From Chloroflexus aurantiacus J-10-fl (GTDB lineage: Bacteria; Chloroflexota; Chloroflexia; Chloroflexales; Chloroflexaceae): a stretch of 64,000 nt of DNA. The notes under the pieces were generated by a model. The model searched no databases. It saw only the letters and a program-made list of their open reading frames with translations, and had not been told where the DNA came from. Location of the stretch: NCBI RefSeq assembly GCF_000018865.1, contig NC_010175.1, positions 1,426,001-1,490,000 on the forward strand, written 5' to 3'. Below, one piece after another: positions 18,946-28,247 of this stretch (position 1 is its first letter; the number at the start of each line of letters is the position of its first letter). A program made the position numbers and the translations under genes.

Positions 18946-21900
18946 ATGATGCAGGATAGTGGGTTGATGGCATACGTGGCCGCCGATAGGGTGGCCTGTG
19001 AGCTGAATGGCGCGCCACTGGCGACAGATGGGGTGGCGCTGATTGCCGACATCTCCGGGTTTACACCGCTCACTGAAGGGCTGGCCCAGGTGCTGGCGCC
19101 GGATCGTGGGGCCGAGGAGCTGACGCGGGCGCTGAATGGTGTCTTTGCGCCATTAATTGATGCCGCAGGCGCCTATGGCGGTCACGTGATTAAATTTGCC
19201 GGTGATGCTCTCATCGTCTTTTTTCCGCGCCGCCCCTCTGGCAGACGGGCTACCCTGCTCCGCTCTGCGGTTACGGCTGCGCATGCCATGCAGGCCGTCA
19301 TTAAACGCCACGGGCGTATCACGACCCCGGCAGGGGTATTTACGCTGACGATGAAGATCGGGATGGCGTATGGGCCGGTTTTGCGCATACGGTTGGGCGA
19401 TCCGGCGTATGGCTACGAGGATGTGATTGGCGGGGCGACGCTGGATCGCATGGCGGCAGCCGAGCATCACGCTCAGGCCGGCGAAGTGCTGCTTGATCCG
19501 GAATTGGTTCCGCTGAGCGGTCTTGTCATCACTGAGTGGCGTGATCGGTATGCCGTGCTGGCTCCCTTACCCGACCCACCGCGTCGCCGTCGCCTGTTGC
19601 ACCTTCAAACGGGCACGGCAGCCGAGCGTTTACGTCCATTTGTGCCACCGGAAGTGGCTGAGGCGGCGCTCAGCGGGCAGATGCATCCGGCAGAGTTAAA
19701 GCCGGTGGTGAGTGTCTTTGTGCGCTTTACCGGTATTACGTATGAAGATGCGTCGGCTGCGCACCAGTTGGAGCGCTACTTCAGTACCGTCCAGCAGATT
19801 GCTGCGCGCTATGGTGGCCGGGTGAATCGATTGATTACCGGCGATAAGGGGAGTGTCCTGCATCTTATCTACGGTGCACCGCGTGCGCTTGAGTCGTGCG
19901 AACAGCGGGCGGCGTTATCTGTGCTTGAATTATTGCACGCCGGCGAACGCTTGCCGTTCATTCGCGAGCAGCAGATCGGGATGGCTACCGGTCGGGTCTT
20001 TGCCGGCCCGGTGGGTTCGCCGACCCGGTGCGAGTACACTGTGATGGGGGATACGATCAATCTCTCGGCGCGCCTTATGCAACAGGCTGCCCCCGGTCAG
20101 ATCGTCATTGATCCAACACTGGCCGTTCGTCTGGGCAATCGCTTCGTCACGCAGATGCTCGGCACCGTTAAGCTCAAGGGCAAAGCGGAACCGGTGGCCT
20201 TGAGCGCATTAACCGGCGTGGCAATGTTATCCGAACAATCACCAGATACGACAGTGTACGGGCGGACGAGCGAACTGGCGCTGCTCCGCCAGCATATTGA
20301 ACGACTCCGGCAGGGATACGGGGGCAGTGTTCTGGTGGTCGGCGAGATGGGTATGGGGAAGACCCATCTCTTGCATGCGCTGAGCAGGTCACCGGTGCGG
20401 TGGATACAGGCAACTGCCGCTCCTTACGACCGGCTCCAAAGTGGTGCGCTGATTGGGCAGATGATCCGTTTGTTGATCCGTTTGCCTGATCTGGCCGATT
20501 TCTCCGCATTGGTGAGAGCGCTGCAACCATTGCCCGGCATCCATGCCCCCGATGCTGCGCTGATCCTGGCCAGCGTTCTCGGTGTTGCGCTGACCCCGGC
20601 TCAGATGCAACAACTGGCAATTATTGGTGGTGATGGTGTGCGCTGGCAACTTCTCACCATCTGCGAGCAATTAATGACCGCCATCACAACGACTGAACCG
20701 CTGGTAATTGCGTTAGATGATGTGCAGTGGGCTGATGCAACATCGCTGGCGGTTGTTCAGCATCTCGTCTCGCTCACGCCCCGCCAACCATTGCTGATCA
20801 TTCTGGTAAGCCGCTCATTTGATCATATCTCGTCATTTGCCCGCGCTGACATTACCCACACGATTGAATTGCAGCCTCTATCTTCAGAAGCGGCCTACGA
20901 GCTGGTGCGGGCAATTGCGCCAACGACCACACCAGATCAACAGGCAGTACTGGTTGAACGTGGCGGTGGGAGTCCGCTCTTCCTGGTCGAGCTGGCACGT
21001 GCTGCCGCAATGGGTGCCGCCCTGGAGACGCTGCCCGATACCGTGCAGGGATTGCTGCTCGCGCAGATTGATCAGCTACCGTCTGGGTTACGCCAGACGT
21101 TGCAGCAGGCGTCGGTGTTGGGGCGGCGATTTGATCCGATGATCCTGGCCCGCTTGAGTGGTCATCCAGATTGTGAACGTGATTTGCAGGAGCTGGTTGA
21201 ACGCGGTTTTCTGCTCCGTTCTGAACGTGAGTACCAGTTTCGCCATGGTCTGATTCAGGAGAGCGCATATAGTGCGCTCCTGTTTGCTCATCGGCGAGAT
21301 CGCCATCTGGCGGTGGCGCAGATTCTGGTTGAACAGGAACAGGGTCGGCTGGCCGAGCGGGCCGGGGTGTTGGCCGATCATTATGAACGGGCAGAAGCCT
21401 TTATCCCGGCAGCGTACTGGTATGCTCAGGCCGCCGATAATGCCCGGCTGATCGCAGCCAGTACCGATGCGTGTGATGGCTACCGGCGATCATTGAGCCT
21501 GCTTGAGCGGGCAGGGATTAGTGATGAGCGGCGTGCGAGTGTGTTGCTCAAGCTGGCGCAGGCGTCAATGGATAGCGGCGACTATCAGGCTGCCCAGCAG
21601 TTCTACGAACAGGCTTTTGCCACGTTCCCGGCAACACGCTCGCAACGTCGCCTGACGGTGCGTACCCCCTTCCGCCTGGGTGTTTACCCGCACGGCCCAA
21701 CCACCCTCGATCCTGGTTTGATCACCACGAGTGGCGATCAAGAGCTGGTGCGCGATCTGTTCGAGGGATTGGTCGAACTCGATCTCGATCTCAACGTCAT
21801 TCCGGCACTGGCTACACGCTGGAAGGTCGATAGTAGTGGTAAACGCTACACATTTCATCTGCGTCCGCAGGCATTGTGGAGCGATGGAGTGCCGCTTACC

Positions 21901-23193
21901 GCGCACGATGTCGTCTTTGCCTGGCAACGCAACCTCGCACCAACGACCGGATCGGCGCAGGCGCATATTCTTTTTGTGATTGCCGGTGCTGAAGCGGTAG
22001 CTCAGGGCGCCGACCCGGCCTCGTTGCAGGCGAGCGCCCTCGATGATCACACCGTACAGGTAACGTTGCACACGCCGACACCGCAGTTACCGTACATTCT
22101 GACCCATCCGGTGTGTATGCCGCTACCGCGCCATGCCATCGCTCGCTACGGAGCGACGTGGGCACACCCAGATCGGCTGGTGTGTAATGGGCCATTTCGG
22201 ATCAGCCGTACCCGAGCTGGTCACCCCCTTGCTCTGACCCAAAATCCTCACTATCACGGTTATCGACCGGGGAACCTTCAGCGCATCGAACTGGTCTACA
22301 CCGTCCCCGACCATCCGGCGTTCACCGCCGGTCAGATCGACTGGTTGCGCATCGAGGATCAACAGGCAGTGTCGGCGACTGCGAGCACGGTTGATCTGAT
22401 TGGACTTGCCACCTATTTTCTGCTGTTTAACTGTCGGCATCCGCTGCTGAGTCAGGCCGGTGCGCGACAGGCGCTCGCTCACTGTATTGATCCGGTGCAA
22501 TTGGTGGCAGAGGTGTGGGCCGGACATCAGTTGCCGGCTAGCGGTGGACTGATCCCACCGGGTATGCCCGGTCACACACCTACGCTTGGGCGTCCGCCGG
22601 TATCGGTGACGCCGACGCTACGAGCGCAGCTCACGCATACCGAACTTACATTAGCCGCGCTTGATGGCTTTCGCCACACACCGGAATGGCTGTGTAGCCA
22701 ATGGAAGCAGTACCTCGGATGTACGGTGCATCGGTGGAACGATCTCACACCCGATCAGCTCTTTGCTGCTCTTGCCAGCGGCGATCTGGCTATGGCTCTG
22801 CTAGGCTGGGAATTTGAATATCCCGATCCGCAGCCACTCTTGCACGGCCTGTTCCATTCACAGGGCGCACTGAACGTTGGCGGCTGGCAGGATGCAACCT
22901 ATGATGCGTTGATTGAGCAAGTCGCGCAGACAGATTTACCACAGCGTCGGCAGCTTTACCACACTGCCGAGCAGTTGCTGATGCAGGCAACCGTTGCGGT
23001 GCCGCTCTACTATCATCGGACAACTGGCGTCTTGCGCGCACCGTTTACGCTTGCCACCGCCTACCGACTGGTGCGTGGCGAACGGCCACGCCTCAAGTGG
23101 CTGGTGGCGGATCAATCTGCTCGTAACGCAGCAGACGTACCCGGCTCATCCTCATATATACCCAGGCGTCGTGCCGAATATGATCTACGGTAG
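18946..23193 (+). CDS. sAC-like cyclase-NTPase-TPR protein fused to a family 5 solute-binding domain
   Basis: 1415 residues; AGGAACAG precedes the ATG at 18946. Two class III nucleotide cyclase domains (about 25-200 and 250-425) come first. The first keeps both metal aspartates (Asp35 in ADISGFT, Asp87 in KFAGDA), while the second keeps the catalytic Asn372 and Arg376. A P-loop NTPase follows (GEMGMGKT at 466-473, then VIALDDVQWAD), with a helical/TPR part to about residue 890. This order matches soluble adenylyl cyclases. From about residue 906 to 1385 there is an OppA-type (SBP_bac_5) domain: TLDPGLITTSGDQELVRDLFEGL, LWSDGVPLTAHDVVFAWQR and an ALNVGGWQDATYDALI region. No signal peptide is present, so the binding domain is cytoplasmic. 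It probably makes cAMP in response to a bound ligand. Its 3' end overlaps the convergent gene by 9 bp. Confidence 0.88.
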   Translation: MMQDSGLMAYVAADRVACELNGAPLATDGVALIADISGFTPLTEGLAQVLAPDRGAEELTRALNGVFAPLIDAAGAYGGHVIKFAGDALIVFFPRRPSGRRATLLRSAVTAAHAMQAVIKRHGRITTPAGVFTLTMKIGMAYGPVLRIRLGDPAYGYEDVIGGATLDRMAAAEHHAQAGEVLLDPELVPLSGLVITEWRDRYAVLAPLPDPPRRRRLLHLQTGTAAERLRPFVPPEVAEAALSGQMHPAELKPVVSVFVRFTGITYEDASAAHQLERYFSTVQQIAARYGGRVNRLITGDKGSVLHLIYGAPRALESCEQRAALSVLELLHAGERLPFIREQQIGMATGRVFAGPVGSPTRCEYTVMGDTINLSARLMQQAAPGQIVIDPTLAVRLGNRFVTQMLGTVKLKGKAEPVALSALTGVAMLSEQSPDTTVYGRTSELALLRQHIERLRQGYGGSVLVVGEMGMGKTHLLHALSRSPVRWIQATAAPYDRLQSGALIGQMIRLLIRLPDLADFSALVRALQPLPGIHAPDAALILASVLGVALTPAQMQQLAIIGGDGVRWQLLTICEQLMTAITTTEPLVIALDDVQWADATSLAVVQHLVSLTPRQPLLIILVSRSFDHISSFARADITHTIELQPLSSEAAYELVRAIAPTTTPDQQAVLVERGGGSPLFLVELARAAAMGAALETLPDTVQGLLLAQIDQLPSGLRQTLQQASVLGRRFDPMILARLSGHPDCERDLQELVERGFLLRSEREYQFRHGLIQESAYSALLFAHRRDRHLAVAQILVEQEQGRLAERAGVLADHYERAEAFIPAAYWYAQAADNARLIAASTDACDGYRRSLSLLERAGISDERRASVLLKLAQASMDSGDYQAAQQFYEQAFATFPATRSQRRLTVRTPFRLGVYPHGPTTLDPGLITTSGDQELVRDLFEGLVELDLDLNVIPALATRWKVDSSGKRYTFHLRPQALWSDGVPLTAHDVVFAWQRNLAPTTGSAQAHILFVIAGAEAVAQGADPASLQASALDDHTVQVTLHTPTPQLPYILTHPVCMPLPRHAIARYGATWAHPDRLVCNGPFRISRTRAGHPLALTQNPHYHGYRPGNLQRIELVYTVPDHPAFTAGQIDWLRIEDQQAVSATASTVDLIGLATYFLLFNCRHPLLSQAGARQALAHCIDPVQLVAEVWAGHQLPASGGLIPPGMPGHTPTLGRPPVSVTPTLRAQLTHTELTLAALDGFRHTPEWLCSQWKQYLGCTVHRWNDLTPDQLFAALASGDLAMALLGWEFEYPDPQPLLHGLFHSQGALNVGGWQDATYDALIEQVAQTDLPQRRQLYHTAEQLLMQATVAVPLYYHRTTGVLRAPFTLATAYRLVRGERPRLKWLVADQSARNAADVPGSSSYIPRRRAEYDLR

Positions 23194-24483
23194 TGGAATG
23201 CACCCTCCGGTACCCGGAATCACCGTGTGGTCGGCATTGGCAACCAGCGCACAGAGGGCAGTCGCACCGGGCGGGCGATCTTTGATATTGTAGCCGGTGA
23301 ATGGTGCCGAACTGCCGTAGACAAACCAGTTGGCCGGATTCGCCGGTACACCGGCCTGGCTCTCGGTGACCGTGTTAAAGAAAAAGTGAATGTGGCGTCC
23401 GGGAAGCTGTGGTGTGTACCCGCTGGTGGTAAACGTGCAGAGGTATTGCGCATCGCTAATGGTGACATTCAGCGGCTGTACTCGATAGGTCGTAGTCGTC
23501 TGACGCAGAGTGAGCGGTACACGTACTCGCGGTGTCATAACACTCACGCCACTGAATGAGCTGTCAGGTGCCGAAGCAGCACTGTTGCCACTGAATTGAT
23601 TCCCGTCGATCAAAACAACGGTTGACCCGGTGGCAGTAGCGGCGCGCTCGATACGAATGGCACCGCCGCTGCCATTGGTGGCGACATTACCGGTAAAGCT
23701 GTTTGAGCGGAGAACAACGGTACCGGCATACATGATGATGCGCACCGCGCCACCACTTCCATTGAGAGCTTCATTGTTAGCAAACGAACTGTTCTCAATC
23801 ACAACGGTGCTGCCATCGCGTACCACAAGTTCAATCGCACCGCCACTCCCGGCCTGGTTTCGATTAAACCGACTATTGATGATGGTGAGATGCGAATTGC
23901 CGGTTAGCTCCAGCCTGATAGCCGCGCCATTGGCTACGCCTCCCTGCACCAGGTTGTCGTTGAATTCGAGATTCTCTATACGCATCCGGGCACCATTCGC
24001 CAGCGTACCCTGAATACCGACGCCACCGACAGTATTGACACTGTTCGTCAGATCGAGATTCTTGAGCACGACCGTCGCACCATTCAGATTGAAGGGCAAG
24101 ATATGGTTTCCCGAACCAAGGCTGAGTTCCGATCCTTGATCCGGGTCAAGGGTATAGCCAAGGCTGTACATGGTCGAAGAGTTCGGCTGGTCGTTGCCGC
24201 TTTCCTCACAGCGTGCCGTTGAGGAGTCATCGAAGTTGGGAACCCAGCCCCCTTCCAGGACGAGCGATTGGGTAATCGGGGCAATGCTATTACTGGAGCG
24301 AAAGCCAATCATGGCTGCGACCACATCACCTGGTTGGGCACGCGCCAACGCTTCGTCGAGATTACCACAGCCACCGGCGCCGTACAAACGAAAACCGGCC
24401 TGTGCAGTGACTGGTGGAAAACCGATGAGGAGCGCAATCAGGAGACCAATCAGCGCCATTCGTCGTCGATCAAACGATAGCAT
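23185..24483 (-). CDS. Secreted right-handed beta-helix repeat protein
   Basis: 432 residues from the ATG at 24483, preceded by GGGGAGG. Residues 1-30 form a signal peptide (MLSFDRRRM, hydrophobic core, cleavage near AQA). A cysteine-containing N-terminal part is followed by parallel beta-helix coils of 20-30 residues with the pattern I-N-S-x-F-x-x-N-x-A-x-x-G-S-G-G-A-I, recurring about five times (residues 180-310). Such polymorphic outer-membrane-like repeats build surface or adhesin proteins or polysaccharide-active enzymes. No catalytic motif is clear. The C-terminal 100 residues form another domain with two Cys. A tandem 15-bp repeat lies 73 bp upstream. Confidence 0.72.
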   Translation of the reverse strand: MLSFDRRRMALIGLLIALLIGFPPVTAQAGFRLYGAGGCGNLDEALARAQPGDVVAAMIGFRSSNSIAPITQSLVLEGGWVPNFDDSSTARCEESGNDQPNSSTMYSLGYTLDPDQGSELSLGSGNHILPFNLNGATVVLKNLDLTNSVNTVGGVGIQGTLANGARMRIENLEFNDNLVQGGVANGAAIRLELTGNSHLTIINSRFNRNQAGSGGAIELVVRDGSTVVIENSSFANNEALNGSGGAVRIIMYAGTVVLRSNSFTGNVATNGSGGAIRIERAATATGSTVVLIDGNQFSGNSAASAPDSSFSGVSVMTPRVRVPLTLRQTTTTYRVQPLNVTISDAQYLCTFTTSGYTPQLPGRHIHFFFNTVTESQAGVPANPANWFVYGSSAPFTGYNIKDRPPGATALCALVANADHTVIPGTGGCIPLP

Positions 24484-24813
24484 AGAGGTGCCTCCCCCTC
24501 GCAATGCTCTTGATACGCTGAGGGTGAGATGAAGAAGATGAGGGGCGAATCAAAGCATTTCAGGAATAGACATTTCAGGAATAGAATTGATGCTATTCTA
24601 GCATTAAAACACTGCCTTGCCTAGCACCTGTTACGTGTATAGCGTGCGTTAACAAGGGTGCTGGGCGATTGGCCGTACCGGTAGGGAGCACAGCCTTCTC
24701 ATGCTGTCAGGCTACGCATGCGGCGTATCAAACCACGTGGAGTAAGGCACTTCAATATGTTGCAACAGGCACTCTGTTCAGCTTTTGCGCATGGTTCTAT
24801 CCCCATCTCACCC
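24484..24813. other. Upstream region of the beta-helix gene with a tandem 15-bp repeat
   Basis: CATTTCAGGAATAGA occurs twice without a gap at 24556-24585, 73 bp upstream of the leftward start at 24483, a position suitable for an activator or repressor site. The remainder to 24813 shows no gene. Confidence 0.5.
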
Positions 24814-25560
24814 TCAGCCAACCGGTCGTGTGGCCACATACACGATCCGCGGCTCATCGGTGGTTGCCGGTAGCCACTGCGGGGTAAGCCGGTCAACTAA
24901 GACCAGGCCGCCGGCGTCCAGCGCAGCCGCAATCTCGCCTTCTTCCCACGGACGTTCACAGTGCGTCTCTTCACCGCGCCACCAGCGTTGACCTTCGCGA
25001 CGAAACCAGACAATGCGCCCGTAGGCGCGCTGTTGGGCCGGATCGAACGTGAGCCGGTTGATGACGATCAGATCACGGCCATCGAACGTAACCTGATCAT
25101 ATTCTTGCCACGAACGCAGACCGGCGGGCGTGTTTAAATCAAAGATAAAATGTCCACCCGGTCGTAATAAGGTGCCGGCCTGCCGGCAGACGGTAGCGAG
25201 GTCGGTATCATCAAGAAGCTGGTTGAGGCTGTCGAAGAGGCACGTACACAGATCGAAACTGGCCGGCGCCAGACGGGAATCGGATGGAAGTGAACGGATG
25301 TCGGCTTCGATCCATTCAACAGCTAACCCACGCTGCATTGCCTGGCTCTGGGCAATCCGCAGCATATCCGGCGAACGATCTACCCCAACCACAGTTGCTC
25401 CGCCGGCGGCAAACACGAGCGCAGCAGCACCGGTACCACAGGCGAGATCGAGTACCCGCTGTGGTCGGGGAAAGTGGTCAAGAATAGTATGGGCCAGGGT
25501 TGCGCCGAAGGTAGCCTGGCCGGCAGCGTGATAGATCGATGCGTATGCGCGATAATTCAT
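24814..25560 (-). CDS. Class I SAM-dependent methyltransferase
   Basis: 248 residues from the ATG at 25560 (GAAGGCA upstream). A longer reading from 25689 would run into the ABC-F gene and adds no domain sequence. The motif DLACGTG (residues 38-44) and VVGVDRSPDML, followed by WIEADIRSLP, form the SAM pocket. LLRPGGHFIFDLNTP is the post-motif strand. The C-terminal half (VTFDGRDLIVINRLTFD and on) is beta-rich, as in the Methyltransf_25 group with an added C-terminal lobe. Substrate unknown. It lies 58 bp after the ABC-F gene in the same direction, probably cotranscribed. Confidence 0.82.
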   Translation of the reverse strand: MNYRAYASIYHAAGQATFGATLAHTILDHFPRPQRVLDLACGTGAAALVFAAGGATVVGVDRSPDMLRIAQSQAMQRGLAVEWIEADIRSLPSDSRLAPASFDLCTCLFDSLNQLLDDTDLATVCRQAGTLLRPGGHFIFDLNTPAGLRSWQEYDQVTFDGRDLIVINRLTFDPAQQRAYGRIVWFRREGQRWWRGEETHCERPWEEGEIAAALDAGGLVLVDRLTPQWLPATTDEPRIVYVATRPVG

Positions 25561-25618
25561 TGCCTTCAGTTGCGGGTATGACTGCCGGGCGTTGGCTTCA
25601 ACAACCAGAACGACTCTG

Positions 25619-27517
25619 TCAGGCAGCCAGTTGTTCCCACTGCGCGTATTTGGTTGCCAGCAACTGTTCCAGTTCGGCATACTGAGCACCCAGCGCCGTC
25701 AGGCGGGCAACATCGCACGCCTGACTCGCCGCATCGAGTTCGCTGCTCAGGCGAGCCAAATCCTGCTCAAGTGCAGTGACTTCGGCTTCCAATGCGGCCA
25801 ACCGACGCTGCTTCGCCCGTTCTGCATCGTCAGGACGGGCCGGCTTTGCCGCCGGTGCTTTGACTTCAGCGGTTGGCGTCGTGGCTGTAGGGGCTGGTGC
25901 CTGCTGGGCCGCCATGTATTCGCTGTAGTTGCCGATGAATTCGCGAATCCGTCCCTGATCGACGATCCAGAGTTTATCGGCCAGTGCGTCAATGAAGTAG
26001 CGGTCGTGCGAGACGAACAAGATCGCCCCGGTGTACTCCTTCAAGACGGCTTCCAACGCTTCACGGGCATCAATGTCGAGGTGGTTGGTCGGTTCGTCGA
26101 GCAGGAGAAAGTTACCGGGCAGCAGCGTCAGTTGGGCCAGTGCTACCCGTGATCGCTCGCCACCACTCAGATCGGCAATCCGCTTGAAGACATCATCCCC
26201 CGTAAAGAGAAAACGGGCCAGCAGATTGCGTGCTGCCGCTTCCCCAAGACCCGGTGCGATCCGTACTACTTCTTCGAGGACAGTGTTGTTCCATTCCAGA
26301 ACATCATGCCCCTGGGCGTAGTAGCCGACGCGCACTTCGTGGCCGAAACGGGCAACACCCTGCAGTGCCGGTAATTGACCGACGAGTGTCCGCAGCAGAG
26401 TCGTCTTGCCACAGCCATTAGGGCCGAGCAAGCCGACCCGTTCACCACGCCGAATCGTCAGGTCATCGGCCCTCAACAATGCCTGCCCTTCACCACGCTG
26501 CCCTGGAAAACCGACAACCAGACCATCGAGGCGCAACACCAGTTCACCCGAACGCAACTGCTGATCGAGAGCTACCCGCAGCTTAGCCGCCTCTTTTGGC
26601 CGTTCAAGCATCTGTTCTCGCTTCAAGCGTTCCAGCCGCTTCTCACGCCCTTTCGCTTCACGGGCGCGCTGCCCGGCCCGATAGCGCCGGATAAACTCTT
26701 CGGTGCGGGCAATAAACGCCTGTTGCGCCTGATACTCCTTGAGGCGCCGCTCCATGCGCTCGGCTTTCAAAGCCAGATACTTCTCGTAATTGCCGGGATA
26801 ATCTTCCAGACGATTGAAGCTCAGCTCCAGAGTGCGTTTGGTCACCCGGTCAAGGAAGTAGCGATCATGCGAAACAACGATCAGGGTGCCATCCCAATTC
26901 CGCAGAAACTGTTCGAGCCACTCCAGGGCTTGCATATCGAGGTGATTGGTTGGCTCGTCGAGCAACAGCAGATCGGGGTCACTCAACAGCGCGGCTGCCA
27001 GTGCGGCGCGCGTCTTCTGCCCACCGGAGAACTGGCGCAGCGGTTGATGGAACTGTTCCGGCTGAAAGCCGAGGCCGTGGAGGGTGCGCTTGATACGATG
27101 TTCTATCTCATACCCGCCGGCGTGCTCGAAGCGTGCACTCAACTCGCCGTAGCGCTCCATCACCGCTTCCCAATCATCCGCTGTGGTGTCTGCCAGCCTG
27201 GTTTCAAGCACGAGTAGTTCGGCGCGCCAGGCGTTGATCTCAGCCAGGGCGGCCTCCATCTCTTGCCAGAGTGTTCGATCACCGCTGAAGCGAGCCTCTT
27301 GCGCCAGATAGGCAACACGAGTACCGCGAGCGAGATGAACGCTCCCGCTGTCAGGAGTCTCGTGACCGGCAATAATGCGCAACAGGGTACTTTTGCCGGC
27401 GCCATTCAAACCGACAATCGCGACCTTCTCGCCACGGCTGATTTGAAAGCTGACATCGTGAAAGATGAGTTCAGCACCAAAGTATTTGCTGAGGTTGTGA
27501 GCGTTTAGCAGGGTCAT
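25619..27517 (-). CDS. ABC-F family ATP-binding protein
   Basis: 632 residues with two ATP-binding cassettes and no membrane helices. Cassette 1 has Walker A GLNGAGKST (36-44), signature FSGGQKTRAALA and LLLLDEPTNHLD. Cassette 2 has GPNGCGKTTLL, LSGGERSRVALAQ and FLLLDEPTNHLD. Between them is the charged linker helix typical of ABC-F proteins. The C-terminus (about 545-632) is a coiled coil like that of Uup/YdiF. ABC-F proteins act on the ribosome, relieving stalls or protecting against antibiotics, rather than in transport. The precise subfamily is not resolved. No strong ribosome-binding site is seen at the ATG. Confidence 0.93.
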   Translation of the reverse strand: MTLLNAHNLSKYFGAELIFHDVSFQISRGEKVAIVGLNGAGKSTLLRIIAGHETPDSGSVHLARGTRVAYLAQEARFSGDRTLWQEMEAALAEINAWRAELLVLETRLADTTADDWEAVMERYGELSARFEHAGGYEIEHRIKRTLHGLGFQPEQFHQPLRQFSGGQKTRAALAAALLSDPDLLLLDEPTNHLDMQALEWLEQFLRNWDGTLIVVSHDRYFLDRVTKRTLELSFNRLEDYPGNYEKYLALKAERMERRLKEYQAQQAFIARTEEFIRRYRAGQRAREAKGREKRLERLKREQMLERPKEAAKLRVALDQQLRSGELVLRLDGLVVGFPGQRGEGQALLRADDLTIRRGERVGLLGPNGCGKTTLLRTLVGQLPALQGVARFGHEVRVGYYAQGHDVLEWNNTVLEEVVRIAPGLGEAAARNLLARFLFTGDDVFKRIADLSGGERSRVALAQLTLLPGNFLLLDEPTNHLDIDAREALEAVLKEYTGAILFVSHDRYFIDALADKLWIVDQGRIREFIGNYSEYMAAQQAPAPTATTPTAEVKAPAAKPARPDDAERAKQRRLAALEAEVTALEQDLARLSSELDAASQACDVARLTALGAQYAELEQLLATKYAQWEQLAA

Positions 27518-27980
27518 GGTCTATGTTGATCAGGTGTTGTGTTTCTTCAAACAATACGCTTCGCCGGTTGGGGTACAAACGACACTCACAGCATGGGTGC
27601 CGGCGGTTGTCTATCGGTTGGCCGTTTGGTAAGGGCGCAATTGCGCCGTTGCCGGTACGCGGCTACACGTAACCGGCCAGTATGAACTATATCACAGGTT
27701 GCCGATCTGTGCATCGCCGGGCCAGGCCACGCACCTGTTTTGGCACCGGTGTCAGCAGGTTCAGGCGTGAACAGCATCTGCGAGCAAAGACAACGTCTGC
27801 TGCATCAGGAAGCTCCAGCGCAGCGCTTAACTCTCCCCTCTACTGGGCTACGGGGTATGGAGGAAACGGGAGTGTACGGTGACACCAATGCAGTGTCGTT
27901 CTTACTTATCCCCTCTACTACACTGCAAGGCCGGTGGTGAGGGCGTTCAGCGTATACCTTCACCCGGCACTGCAAAGTAA
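27518..27980. other. Intergenic stretch, no gene
   Basis: Upstream of the ABC-F gene. The only notable piece is ACAACGTCTGCTGCATCAGGA-like sequence at 27789-27810, which recurs at 54556 and 63563. No coding region or clear promoter was found. Confidence 0.4.
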
Positions 27981-27982
27981 AA

Positions 27983-28004
27983 GACCAGTGCTTACGCACT
28001 GGCC
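27983..28004 (-). terminator. Terminator of tRNA-Gly
   Basis: On the minus strand the stem GGCCAGTG/CACTGGTC (one G-T pair) has a 6-nt loop and is followed by TTTTAC, 5 bp beyond the tRNA 3' end. Confidence 0.75.
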
Positions 28005-28009
28005 TTCAT

Positions 28010-28085
28010 TGGAGCGGGAGACGGGATTCGAACCCGCGACCTACACCTTGGCAAGGTGTCGCTCTACCAGCTGAGCCACTCCCGC
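28010..28085 (-). tRNA. tRNA-Gly (GCC anticodon)
   Basis: A 76-nt cloverleaf with encoded CCA. The acceptor stem is GCGGGAG/CTCCCGC. The anticodon stem ACACC/GGTGT encloses TTGCCAA (anticodon GCC), and the T-arm GGTTCGAATCC is standard. It is a single-gene transcript. Confidence 0.96.
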
Positions 28086-28096
28086 AACGCAACAGG

Positions 28097-28125
28097 AGTA
28101 TAGCATGAACTTTCGATTCGTGCAA
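28097..28125 (-). promoter_or_regulatory. Promoter of tRNA-Gly
   Basis: TTGCAC (28120-28125) and TATACT (28097-28102) are 17 bp apart on the minus strand. TGC precedes the -10, which is 12 bp from the mature tRNA 5' end. Confidence 0.65.
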
Positions 28126-28247
28126 GTGTGATAGGATGAAGCAGCAATTATTACTTCAGCTTATCCGCGATGCTGATCGCGATAGCATCTGCATGATGCA
28201 CAGTACAAATCGAGAGGCAGACGGGATCAGATGGTAAGGGTTTTGCG

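Noticed and set aside
24814-25689. Longer form of the methyltransferase starting at 25689
   Set aside because: The extension overlaps the end of the ABC-F gene, adds no domain sequence, and the ATG at 25560 starts the conserved part.
26375-27217. A 280-codon open frame opposite the ABC-F gene
   Set aside because: Antisense to conserved ATPase motifs; no independent support.
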